DNA of 18,196 nucleotides from assembly GCA_030598885.1 (NCBI GenBank), contig JAUVOZ010000020.1:1-18196 (forward strand), in the 5' to 3' direction. A program made the translations under genes and the position numbers. The DNA comes from Anaerolineae bacterium. Its GTDB lineage: Bacteria > Chloroflexota > Anaerolineae > Anaerolineales > E44-bin32. Of this stretch, positions 1-6,310 are shown in pieces; position 1 is the stretch's first letter, and the number at the start of each line of letters is the position of its first letter. The notes beneath the pieces were generated by a model, which saw only the letters and a list, made by a program, of their open reading frames with translations, was not told where the DNA came from and ran no database searches.

Positions 1-666
1 GCGGTCGGCAAGGTTGGAAAGAATGCGCAGGTGTGCTCGCCCACCAGTGAGGGTTTCAATCGTAGGCGCGAGTGTTTCGGCCACTGAATTGACAACATTC
101 GCCCCCATTGCGTCGCGGGTGTCATAGATCAAATGAACCACCAGCATAGTACCCACGGGCGTATCATGCAACGTTCGGATTTCGAGATCGCGAGCACCAC
201 CGCCTAAGTGGCTGATTACCTGGTCAACTTGGTCTGCTTTGGCAAGCAATTCATCCTTATGCTGTAATAATTGCTGGCTTGCTGCCTCTATGTCCGGCAC
301 ATCCAGTATCTGGATTTGGGCGATCATTTCCGGTTCAGTGGTTCTCGCGGTGAAGCCGCCTCCAGCGCGGGCAAGTTTAGCCATATGGGACGCGCCAGCG
401 ACAACAGAAGGCTCTTCAATGACCATCGGGACAAGTACCTCACGTTGGTTGACGATAAAGTTTACAGCAACCCCAAGAGGAAGACTGAAGATCCCAATCA
501 CATTCTCTATCAGGTTATCAGCCAGCTCTAAAGTCAGACCGCGTTCTCCAAGTAATGCAGCCCGGGTTTCATTATTTAGATCTCCAACCTCGACCACCTT
601 CGCCAGGCGCTGTTCGAGGGGTAGGTTATAGAAACCAGGGAGGCGTGAAGACCGACTTGAAGACAT
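1..666 (-). CDS. mvaA: Hydroxymethylglutaryl-CoA reductase, class II (N-terminal 222 residues, cut by the window edge)
   Basis: Interconverts HMG-CoA and mevalonate with a nicotinamide cofactor in the cytoplasm, either making mevalonate for isoprenoids or degrading it. The reading frame is open to the left edge, so about half of the usual ~430 residues are seen. Class II hallmarks: SRLPGFY near residue 6, ENVIG and a PLG turn near residues 53-64, IEEPSVVAGAS at 83-93 with the conserved catalytic Glu, DAMGAN at 185-190, and LRILSNLADR at 213-222. The catalytic Lys, Asp and His of the C-terminal half lie outside. The ATG at 664-666 has CAGGAG eight bases upstream. It is divergent from the histidine kinase across 129 bases. 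No other mevalonate gene is in view, so the physiological direction cannot be told. Confidence 0.95.
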   Translation of the reverse strand, partial: MSSSRSSRLPGFYNLPLEQRLAKVVEVGDLNNETRAALLGERGLTLELADNLIENVIGIFSLPLGVAVNFIVNQREVLVPMVIEEPSVVAGASHMAKLARAGGGFTARTTEPEMIAQIQILDVPDIEAASQQLLQHKDELLAKADQVDQVISHLGGGARDLEIRTLHDTPVGTMLVVHLIYDTRDAMGANVVNSVAETLAPTIETLTGGRAHLRILSNLADR

Positions 667-744
667 AACTAAACTCCTGTACCAGGCATGGTTGTATTTG
701 TATACGTCCTCTGCTCTGGCAAAAACTATCAGGTTGCTCAGCAG

Positions 745-773
745 TTGGCGAGTACCGGTGGATAGGGTAAAAT
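745..773 (+). promoter_or_regulatory. Likely sigma-70-type promoter of the histidine kinase gene
   Basis: TTGGCG (745-750), a 17-base spacer and TAAAAT (768-773). Transcription would start near 780, giving a short leader that holds AAGGGAAG just before the GTG at 796. A 6-bp inverted repeat (GTGGAT at 758-763, ATCCAC at 772-777) overlaps the -10 and could be an operator, but it is short. Confidence 0.5.
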
Positions 774-795
774 CCACACCAAGGGAAGATATATC

Positions 796-2514
796 GTGAA
801 TGACATCCCTCCGTCCAAAACAAGTCAACCGCGCATCCCTGAGGGGCATTCCGGTGCAAACAGCCGTATGAATGCATTGCACCGGGCCACGCTGAGCCTT
901 TATTCTGACTTATCGCTTGACGGTGTTCTCCGCCGCATTATACAAGCTGCACGCGAGCTCTCCAATGCTCGCTATGCAGCCTTGGGAATCCCTGATGGCA
1001 AGGGTGGGCTCGAGACATTCCTTACCCTTGGTATGAAAGATGAGGAGATCAAGCGCATCCCGCATCAACCGGTCGGCAATGGGTTGATTGGGGAAATGAT
1101 GCGGACCGGTCGAAGCATACGTATCTCGGAAATCGCTGATCACCCCAGCTCGGTTGGTTTTCCACCTAAACACCCGAAGATGCATTCCTTCCTCGGAGTG
1201 CCGATCGCCGCTTATGGCCGCCCCCTGGGTCAGATCTACTTGACCAATAAGCAGGGGGCTGATTGTTTTGATGCTGAGGATCAGCGTTTGATTGAAATGC
1301 TAGCCGCACAGGCCGCGGCGGCTATGGAGAACGCTAGACTTCACCGGCGGGTGCTCGACAGCGAGACCGAACTTGCCCAACGAAACCTGGAATTGGAGCT
1401 AGTCAATTCTCTCGCCACCACGGCTAGTTCAACAACTGAACCCGACGCTGTGCTTGAAGTGATGCTTGAACGTCTCACCACGCTTTTCGGGGCTGGGGCA
1501 GGTGAGTTATTTCTCCGGGAAGCAGAGGAGGGTATCTACCGCAAGGTGTTTCATCGTGGTGGCGAGGTCAACGCTTTGTGGGCTGTCAACCAGTTTCGCC
1601 CCGGTCAAGGTCTTGTCGGCGAAGTGGCGAAGATAGGAAAAATAATGTGGACCCAGAACCTGGCGGAAGAGCAGCGTTTCCTAAGCCAGACTGTGATCGA
1701 GGCTGGTTTTGGGACATTGGTCTGTGTACCGCTCACTGCGCCTGGGCAGGTGGTAGGTGTGCTTAGCTTAGCGTTTCGGGGCGAGCGCATGATCGATGAA
1801 AGGGAAATTGGTTTGCTGGAGGCGGTAGGTGCTGGAGTTGGGGTCGTAGTTGAGAACGCCCGTCTTTACCGACAAGCACGCCGTTTAGCAGTGCTTGAGG
1901 AACGTGAGCGAATTGGCATGGATCTGCACGATGGAATCATCCAATCGATCTATGCCGTGGGCCTGATTCTAGAATACATTCGTCTCATGGTAAATGAGGA
2001 TCCAGAGCAAGCTGGTCAGCGACTGGAACAGGCGATCCAAAGCCTAAACACCGTCATCGGCGATATCCGGTCCTATATCCTCGATCTTCAACCTAGTCGG
2101 ATTAAAATCGACGACCTAAGTCGAGCACTAGATCGTCTAGCAAACGAGTTCGAGGCGAATACGCTGGTCAAGGTTGAGTTGGAGGTTGAATCAGAAGCCC
2201 TTGAGTTATTGGAACTTCGAATCGCGACCGGATTGTTCCATATTGCTCAGGAAGCACTGGCAAATACTGCCAAGCACGCACATGCTACCCGGGTTTCGCT
2301 CAAGTTGGCAAAAACTGGGTCGAATATATCGCTTTTGGTCATTGACAATGGACAGGGATTCGACATCGAAAAGGAGCCCGGCGTACTTGGGCATGGCTTA
2401 TCCAACATGGCAGAACGGGCGCGCCAGGTAGGCGGCCAGTTGGAGATTGAATCAAGCCCAGGCGAGGGAACGACGGTCACTGTCCGCCTGCCGGTTGATC
2501 AGCCATCTCGGTGA
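796..2514 (+). CDS. GAF-GAF sensor histidine kinase, NarL/DegS (HisKA_3) class
   Basis: Cytoplasmic two-component kinase of 572 residues without membrane segments. Order of domains: GAF about 27-190, GAF about 195-360, dimerisation/phospho-acceptor domain about 366-432, HATPase about 470-570. The phosphorylated His is H378 in MDLHDG, within the ERERIGMDLHDGIIQSIYAVG signature of the DevS/DosS-like group. ATP-binding boxes are visible: N490 in EALANTAKHA, DNGQGFD at 517-523 and GHGLSNM at 532-538. The GTG start at 796 follows AAGGGAAG; an ATG at residue 25 is an alternative just before the first GAF. GAF domains may bind haem, cyclic nucleotides or other ligands; the sequence does not say which. 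Such kinases normally pair with a receiver-LuxR regulator, but none is present. The next gene is a receiver with an altered acceptor, and a normal single receiver lies 0.9 kb further on. Confidence 0.93.
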   Translation: MNDIPPSKTSQPRIPEGHSGANSRMNALHRATLSLYSDLSLDGVLRRIIQAARELSNARYAALGIPDGKGGLETFLTLGMKDEEIKRIPHQPVGNGLIGEMMRTGRSIRISEIADHPSSVGFPPKHPKMHSFLGVPIAAYGRPLGQIYLTNKQGADCFDAEDQRLIEMLAAQAAAAMENARLHRRVLDSETELAQRNLELELVNSLATTASSTTEPDAVLEVMLERLTTLFGAGAGELFLREAEEGIYRKVFHRGGEVNALWAVNQFRPGQGLVGEVAKIGKIMWTQNLAEEQRFLSQTVIEAGFGTLVCVPLTAPGQVVGVLSLAFRGERMIDEREIGLLEAVGAGVGVVVENARLYRQARRLAVLEERERIGMDLHDGIIQSIYAVGLILEYIRLMVNEDPEQAGQRLEQAIQSLNTVIGDIRSYILDLQPSRIKIDDLSRALDRLANEFEANTLVKVELEVESEALELLELRIATGLFHIAQEALANTAKHAHATRVSLKLAKTGSNISLLVIDNGQGFDIEKEPGVLGHGLSNMAERARQVGGQLEIESSPGEGTTVTVRLPVDQPSR

Positions 2515-2674
2515 ACTCAGCTAATACCCGTATTCGAGACTGTTTTTTTCAGCGCAGTCACTGATCTTGTACTGCATGCGTGACAGGTTTCAAACTTCTT
2601 TGGGAAGGAGGTCACTAGAGCCTTGCGGGGGGTGATCATATACTGGAGTTATCTCCCTGAATAGGCAATGAATC
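2515..2674. other. Intergenic leader with an orphan Shine-Dalgarno sequence
   Basis: It begins with a 5-bp inverted repeat (AATAC/GTATT) followed shortly by seven T (2543-2549), a weak terminator candidate for the kinase. AAGGAGGT at 2605-2612 is a near-perfect ribosome binding site, but no ATG or GTG follows at normal spacing. A TTG at 2623 would give only a 13-residue peptide ending before the receiver gene. No convincing gene seen. Confidence 0.3.
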
Positions 2675-3046
2675 GTGTGTCCAGCACGGATTTACATCAT
2701 TGACGAGCATGATACGGTGCGATCTGCGTTGGCTGATTGTCTTGATCAGGCCGCCGGCTTGACCGTCTTGGGACATTCCGGGGATGCGGGGCAGGCATTG
2801 AACGACATCCGGGAGGATGGACCGGATATCGTCTTGGTTGAAGTTAAGCGGAGCGACGGGTTGGGGTTGGAAATTATGCGCCAGATCGCGGCGCTACCGA
2901 AACCTCCCCAACTAGTCGTATTGACATCCTACCCAACAGAGTGGGAAGAGAAAGCGGCCAATCGAGCAGGTGCAACCTCGTATCTGTTGAAAGACATTGA
3001 TTCAAAAGAACTCATTCGGCGAATATCAGAAATGGCCGAGGGCTGA
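2675..3046 (+). CDS. Stand-alone receiver-domain protein with Glu at the phospho-acceptor position
   Basis: A 123-residue single receiver (CheY-like) domain with no output domain. Fold markers: IYIIDEHD with the acidic pair D10/E11, the beta-3 strand DIVLVEV ending at E56 where the phosphorylated Asp is expected, T84 in VVLTS and K106 in YLLKD. All pocket residues are kept except the acceptor, which is Glu. In known receivers a Glu there cannot be phosphorylated normally and may mimic the active state. The sequence resembles the receiver half of NarL-type regulators, but it stops where the linker to the LuxR helix-turn-helix would begin, and no such domain follows. The GTG start is forced by a TGA just upstream in frame; its ribosome binding site is weak. 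It lies 160 bases after the kinase on the same strand, so a signalling partnership is likely but unproven. Confidence 0.85.
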   Translation: MCPARIYIIDEHDTVRSALADCLDQAAGLTVLGHSGDAGQALNDIREDGPDIVLVEVKRSDGLGLEIMRQIAALPKPPQLVVLTSYPTEWEEKAANRAGATSYLLKDIDSKELIRRISEMAEG

Positions 3047-3122
3047 ATCACGCTACTCCAAACCTTGAAACTCAATCATTATTCCGTTATAGTTTATAAA
3101 AGTTTATATATGAGGTGAACAT

Positions 3123-3290
3123 ATGCCGATGACGGATAAGCAGCGTCAGATGCGCCGGCGCCAACGTCGTGTACGCAAAATGCGTGCGCTCAAGATCAGA
3201 TTGGAGAAAACCCAGGATAGTAAAACCCGAAAGATATTGATTGAGAAAATTAAGCGCATCTCACCTTGGGAACCCCTCCCTGATAGATAA
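3123..3290 (+). CDS. Small, strongly basic protein (55 residues), function unknown
   Basis: The ORF starts MPMTDKQRQMRRRQRRVRKM and ends ISPWEPLPDR. The first 45 residues are rich in Arg and Lys and predicted helical, followed by the short tail ISPWEPLP. It has a strong ribosome binding site (GAGGTGA with the ATG about 5 bases later), and AT-rich DNA with promoter-like hexamers lies just upstream (3080-3115). Basic helical proteins of this size often bind RNA or DNA, but that is only a suggestion. It vaguely recalls short basic DUF families such as DUF6800 in Planctomycetes and relatives; I could not test this. It sits between two receiver genes. The strong start signal and the non-random residue composition make it a likely real gene. 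Confidence 0.65.
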   Translation: MPMTDKQRQMRRRQRRVRKMRALKIRLEKTQDSKTRKILIEKIKRISPWEPLPDR

Positions 3291-3294
3291 ACCA

Positions 3295-3344
3295 CCCTTC
3301 CCTGAAGGGACCGTGCCGTCCAGGAAGGAATTTAATCGACGGCA
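3295..3344. terminator. Hairpins between the small basic gene and the opposing receiver gene
   Basis: Two inverted repeats follow the small gene: CCCTTC (3295-3300) with GAAGGG (3304-3309), and TGCCGTC (3314-3320) with GACGGCA (3338-3344), loop 17. Neither has a clear T-tract. They may end transcription from either side, as the flanking genes converge. Confidence 0.35.
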
Positions 3345-3450
3345 TTCATTTACCCCCCGCATAATTTTAACCGACGTCTATAGAATTAGAGCCTCAAGGA
3401 AGTGTTTCTAGTGCGGTTGTATCATTTGTTCCTGGCTTGAATGAATGTGG

Positions 3451-3876
3451 TTATCCAACCTTGGAAGGCAAAAAACGATTAGTCAATTCCTTTAACTCAT
3501 GGTTGGAGAACGGCTTGACCAGGAAGGCGTTGGCACCGGCAAGATGGGCAGCGTCGCGGTCTTCTTTGCCCGCTTTGGCGCTTATAACAATGATGGGAAC
3601 TGACGACAAACTTGGTTCCAACCGGAGTCGACTGATGAGGGTCATCCCGCTGACATCAGGCATCATCAAGTCAGTCAGAATCAGGTTGGGGGTGGTGGTT
3701 TTGATAATCTCCATGGCTTCATTAGCGCTACGGGCTCTTGTAGTCATATAGCCTTGGGCCTCAAGGATCTCGCACACGATCCCGCACAAGGCCACATTAT
3801 CATCCACGACCAGGATGGAAGGGCAAGGTGTGTGTTTTATTACTTTGGTGGAGGAAGTGCTTTTTTTAGCGACCAT
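3451..3876 (-). CDS. Single-domain response regulator (CheY-like receiver)
   Basis: 141 residues with one receiver domain at about 19-138 and a polar, Ser/Thr/Lys-rich leader of 18 residues. The phosphorylation site is complete: D25 and D26 in ILVVDDN, acceptor D69 in LILTDLMMPD, the Ser of VISAK and the Lys of LVKPFS. There is no output domain, so it probably acts by protein contact, as a phosphate shuttle, or on a diguanylate cyclase or kinase elsewhere. The ATG at 3874-3876 has only a weak AGGT upstream. It converges with the small basic gene and is far enough from the histidine kinase that pairing is only possible, not shown. The upstream 3877-4011 stretch is AT-rich and must hold its promoter, though no clear hexamer pair stands out. 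Confidence 0.92.
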   Translation of the reverse strand: MVAKKSTSSTKVIKHTPCPSILVVDDNVALCGIVCEILEAQGYMTTRARSANEAMEIIKTTTPNLILTDLMMPDVSGMTLISRLRLEPSLSSVPIIVISAKAGKEDRDAAHLAGANAFLVKPFSNHELKELTNRFLPSKVG

Positions 3877-4011
3877 TTTGATTATTAGTACCTATAAATA
3901 TATATCATAATACCTCTATTAATGATGATCCCCTAAAAGTCATCTCCTCAGTATGGATACTAGTTGGAATTTATCCTATTATTTCCTGCAACTCCAATTC
4001 GTAACCCATAG

Positions 4012-4049
4012 ATAAACAAGAAACCGCTCAACCGGCACGTTGAGCGGTT
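4012..4049 (-). terminator. Rho-independent terminator after tRNA-Glu
   Basis: A perfect 10-bp stem (4022-4031 with 4040-4049; AACCGCTCAA/TTGAGCGGTT on the minus strand) with an 8-base loop is followed on the minus strand by TCTTGTTTAT. It lies 7 bases beyond the tRNA 3' end and probably closes the whole replication operon. Confidence 0.8.
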
Positions 4050-4056
4050 ATGGTAA

Positions 4057-4129
4057 TGCCCCCACGGGGATTCGAACCCCGGTCTTAGGCTTGAAAGGCC
4101 TACGTCCTGGTCCCCTAGACGATGGGGGC
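4057..4129 (-). tRNA. tRNA-Glu (anticodon UUC)
   Basis: A 73-base cloverleaf: acceptor GCCCCCA pairing with TGGGGGC, D arm GTCTAGGGGACCAGGAC, anticodon loop CTTTCAA giving UUC, T arm with GGTTCGAATCC, and discriminator A. The D-arm and T-arm sequences match bacterial tRNA-Glu. CCA is not encoded. It begins 36 bases after the loader gene stop on the same strand, so it may be processed from the operon transcript; no separate promoter was recognised. Confidence 0.95.
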
Positions 4130-4165
4130 GGCGAGCGCGATTTTACCACGCGCCGAATAAGACGG

Positions 4166-5572
4166 TCAACGCTTCGAACGTTTACGGGTTGGTTTACCCT
4201 TAAAAGAGGGTGCGGTGATTCGAACCCCAACCACCAACCGGCGATCGCCCATACGAGATCGCAGCCTGGGATCGATCTCTTTGAGCGAGTCAGCGGTTGT
4301 TATCACTGTTGGCAGTTTTGCGTTGTAGCGATAATTAAATAGTTGGTAGAGTTTCTCTCGCACCCATGGCTTCATCGCTTGCGTACCCAAATCATCCAGG
4401 ACAAGCAATGGGGATGAACGGATTTCCTCGAAGCGTCTGTCGTAGGAAATCAGACTGTCGGGGCTAAAGGTTGCCCGTAAGTGGTCCAGCATATCCGGCA
4501 CCACTACGAACATGACTGGAAAACCCTGGCTGGCGTGATAGTTGGCGATCGCCGCAGCTAGGTGGGTCTTACCACAGCCAAAGGTTCCCATAAGGACCAA
4601 CCAGCCTTTAGGTGCTTGGGCGAACGCCCATGCTGCTTGGTAGGCATCATCCAGCGTGCGCGCATCATTCACCGGAAGCTTCTCGCCTTTTCGGAGGTTG
4701 AAGGTTGAGAAAGTTTGGTGGTCGTGCAGAACCAGCGACGATAATTCATGTTGACCACTGTCGTCAACCGGACGGCGGTGGTCCGGAGCGTGGATGTAGA
4801 CATGGGCGACCAGGTCGGGATCGGACAATCGTGACCTCATCCGGCCTTCGATCTGCTCAAGCGCTAGGTTTGTGGTGACGACCATTGGCAGGTTATTTAT
4901 GTAGCGATAGTTCAGGATCTGGAAAAGTTTCTCGCGCGCCCAAGCTGTGGCGTTCTGGGTGCCAAAGTCGTCAAGTATCAGTAGGGGGGCGTTGCGGATC
5001 TGTTCGAAGCGTTCTTCGAAAGTGACATTCCTATCATCGTAGGCGAATCGTAACGCGTCGAGTAAATCGGGAACCGTGAGGAACAATGTCGGCACGCCAA
5101 GCGAGACACATTCATTGGCGACTGCAGCCGCCAGGTGGGTTTTTCCACACCCGAAGTTACCCTGGATCAGCAGCCAGCCTTCGAGCGATTTACTGTAGGC
5201 GTGCGCTTGATTGTAGGCACGTTCGATCGAATCTTGCTGTTGCTGTCCCAATCCGACACGACCATGTGGATTGAAAGAATCAAATGTCAACTCAGTTAGT
5301 TCATCGAGGTGGCTAAGACTGAAAAGCCGTTGGCGGATTCGATCTTGAATGTCAGCCTGGCGGCACGCGCAAATTTCCAACCGGCCGAAGTCCGGATGTC
5401 CCAGGGGCAAGTCCTGCCTGATGTATCCTAATCCATGACAATGCGGGCAGTCCGGGTCACCGAACCCTGAATTCAGGTCGCTGTCTGGCTTAGGAATCCC
5501 AGAAGTCTGCGAATTCGCCCTCGACATAGCGTCGGCGAGCCTTTTCAGAGTCTCCTCGATCTTCTCGCTCAT
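4166..5572 (-). CDS. Tandem DnaC/IstB-type AAA+ ATPase, putative replicative helicase loader with N-terminal Cys4 motif
   Basis: 468 residues holding two complete loader-type ATPase domains. After a charged N-terminus, CPHC (42-45) and CAC (68-70) form a probable zinc site, as in DnaI/IstB-like loaders. Domain 1 opens with TFDSFNPHG, then Walker A GNFGCGKT (138-145), Walker B LLILDDFGTQ with D201/D202, and Arg-rich GRMRSRL near 243-249. Domain 2 repeats the order: TFSTFN, Walker A GTFGCGKT (329-336), LLVLDDLGTQ near 390-398, and RLRSRMGD near 436-443. Both nucleotide sites look intact. Usual DnaC/DnaI proteins are about 240-310 residues with one domain. The chosen ATG has AGAGGAAG directly upstream; a TTG 69 bases further up lacks such a site. 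The first 83 bases overlap the DnaD-like gene in another frame. Placement after dnaB and DnaD suggests it loads DnaB; this is inference. The C-terminus is very basic (GKPTRKRSKR). Confidence 0.85.
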   Translation of the reverse strand: MSEKIEETLKRLADAMSRANSQTSGIPKPDSDLNSGFGDPDCPHCHGLGYIRQDLPLGHPDFGRLEICACRQADIQDRIRQRLFSLSHLDELTELTFDSFNPHGRVGLGQQQQDSIERAYNQAHAYSKSLEGWLLIQGNFGCGKTHLAAAVANECVSLGVPTLFLTVPDLLDALRFAYDDRNVTFEERFEQIRNAPLLILDDFGTQNATAWAREKLFQILNYRYINNLPMVVTTNLALEQIEGRMRSRLSDPDLVAHVYIHAPDHRRPVDDSGQHELSSLVLHDHQTFSTFNLRKGEKLPVNDARTLDDAYQAAWAFAQAPKGWLVLMGTFGCGKTHLAAAIANYHASQGFPVMFVVVPDMLDHLRATFSPDSLISYDRRFEEIRSSPLLVLDDLGTQAMKPWVREKLYQLFNYRYNAKLPTVITTADSLKEIDPRLRSRMGDRRLVVGVRITAPSFKGKPTRKRSKR

Positions 5573-6206
5573 CTCTTCCTCTGGTGAGCCAACCTTCAAG
5601 GATGGCCTCGATGTAACGCCACTTGCGGACGTTGTTCTCAACGGCGATACGGATAGCGTCTTCGATCCACTGGGTTGAATAGGTGCGTTCGGCGTCGCGC
5701 AGTCGTTCGGCGATCATTGGGGTCAGCGGACCGATATTCTGTTCGTAAAGGATGTATATATTTGGCCGCTCGATACTCAACTCCAGCGGGGTTTCTGATA
5801 GGCCGCTTGGTTGCCATTCGCCAAGTTCGATACCGGTTAACGCTGCGCGACCTTTGGGGGTGTTAAGGAAGTAAAAGGTCTCTGTTCCACCCTCGAATTC
5901 GATCGAAGCCTTGAGCAACGTCCCGCGGGCAACGGCGCGTTCGAGAGCTTCGTCGAGGGCTTCCACCGGTGGAGTGCCTGGGGATGCTAGCCCCTGCAAC
6001 AAGATCTGATCGGTAGCCATTTCCTCATGACGCAAGTAGCGAAAGCGTCCTTCTTTACGAGCCAGAGCCCAGAAGGCGTAAAGGGTAATCTTAGTCTCGC
6101 CTAGGTGGTCAATGGCCGGGAGCAATTCGCTAAAGAATAAGTTAGGAATGGGGGTTAGTTTCAACTTGCCTTCTGGGAAGCCGGGGACGCCCTTTTGAAA
6201 TTTCAT
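5490..6206 (-). CDS. DnaD-like replication initiation protein
   Basis: 238 residues. In Firmicutes, DnaD proteins help remodel origin DNA and recruit the helicase loader. The N-terminal part (about 15-125) looks like a winged-helix region (ITLYAFWALARKEG, FRYLRHEEM). The C-terminal DnaD/DDBH2 domain (about 145-215) carries the signature IYILYEQNIGPLTP, which fits the YxxxIG motif, followed by the helical WIEDAIRIAVENNVRKWRYIEAILEGW. The tail YVEGEFADFWDS resembles tails of DnaD-domain proteins. The ATG follows AGAGAAG. It lies between dnaB (104-base gap) and the double loader ATPase, whose 5' end it overlaps by 83 bases, so the three are likely co-transcribed and translationally coupled. Sequence identity to characterised DnaD outside the motif is probably low, so the precise role is inferred from domain and context. 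Confidence 0.82.
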   Translation of the reverse strand: MKFQKGVPGFPEGKLKLTPIPNLFFSELLPAIDHLGETKITLYAFWALARKEGRFRYLRHEEMATDQILLQGLASPGTPPVEALDEALERAVARGTLLKASIEFEGGTETFYFLNTPKGRAALTGIELGEWQPSGLSETPLELSIERPNIYILYEQNIGPLTPMIAERLRDAERTYSTQWIEDAIRIAVENNVRKWRYIEAILEGWLTRGRDEREDRGDSEKARRRYVEGEFADFWDS

Positions 6207-6233
6207 ACTTCTCTGCTCTATTTTTCCCAGTCA

Positions 6234-6247
6234 TTATCGTACGATAA
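6234..6247. promoter_or_regulatory. 14-bp perfect palindrome between dnaB and the DnaD-like gene
   Basis: TTATCGTACGATAA reads the same on both strands and lies 28 bases upstream of the DnaD-like ATG, in a 104-base AT-rich gap. It could be an operator for a dimeric regulator controlling an internal promoter. It is not a DnaA box (no TTATCCACA core). Confidence 0.35.
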
Positions 6248-6310
6248 AAGACGCGGACAGCAAATTTAAAATATATTACTAGTTCCCCATACCAGGATGG
6301 TTGCTTGTTT

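Noticed and set aside
239..631. 130-codon plus-strand frame at the left end
   Set aside because: The minus strand of the same DNA encodes a clear HMG-CoA reductase with conserved motifs, so the plus frame is a shadow.
796..3876. Kinase and receivers as one complete NarL-type two-component pair
   Set aside because: No receiver here has a LuxR DNA-binding domain, and one has an altered acceptor, so a standard pair cannot be claimed.
4040..4342. 100-codon plus-strand frame
   Set aside because: It runs across the tRNA-Glu gene and the 3' end of the loader gene.
6234..6247. Palindrome as a DnaA box or replication origin signal
   Set aside because: It lacks the TTATNCACA core and there is no cluster of such boxes, AT-rich unwinding element or dnaA gene nearby.
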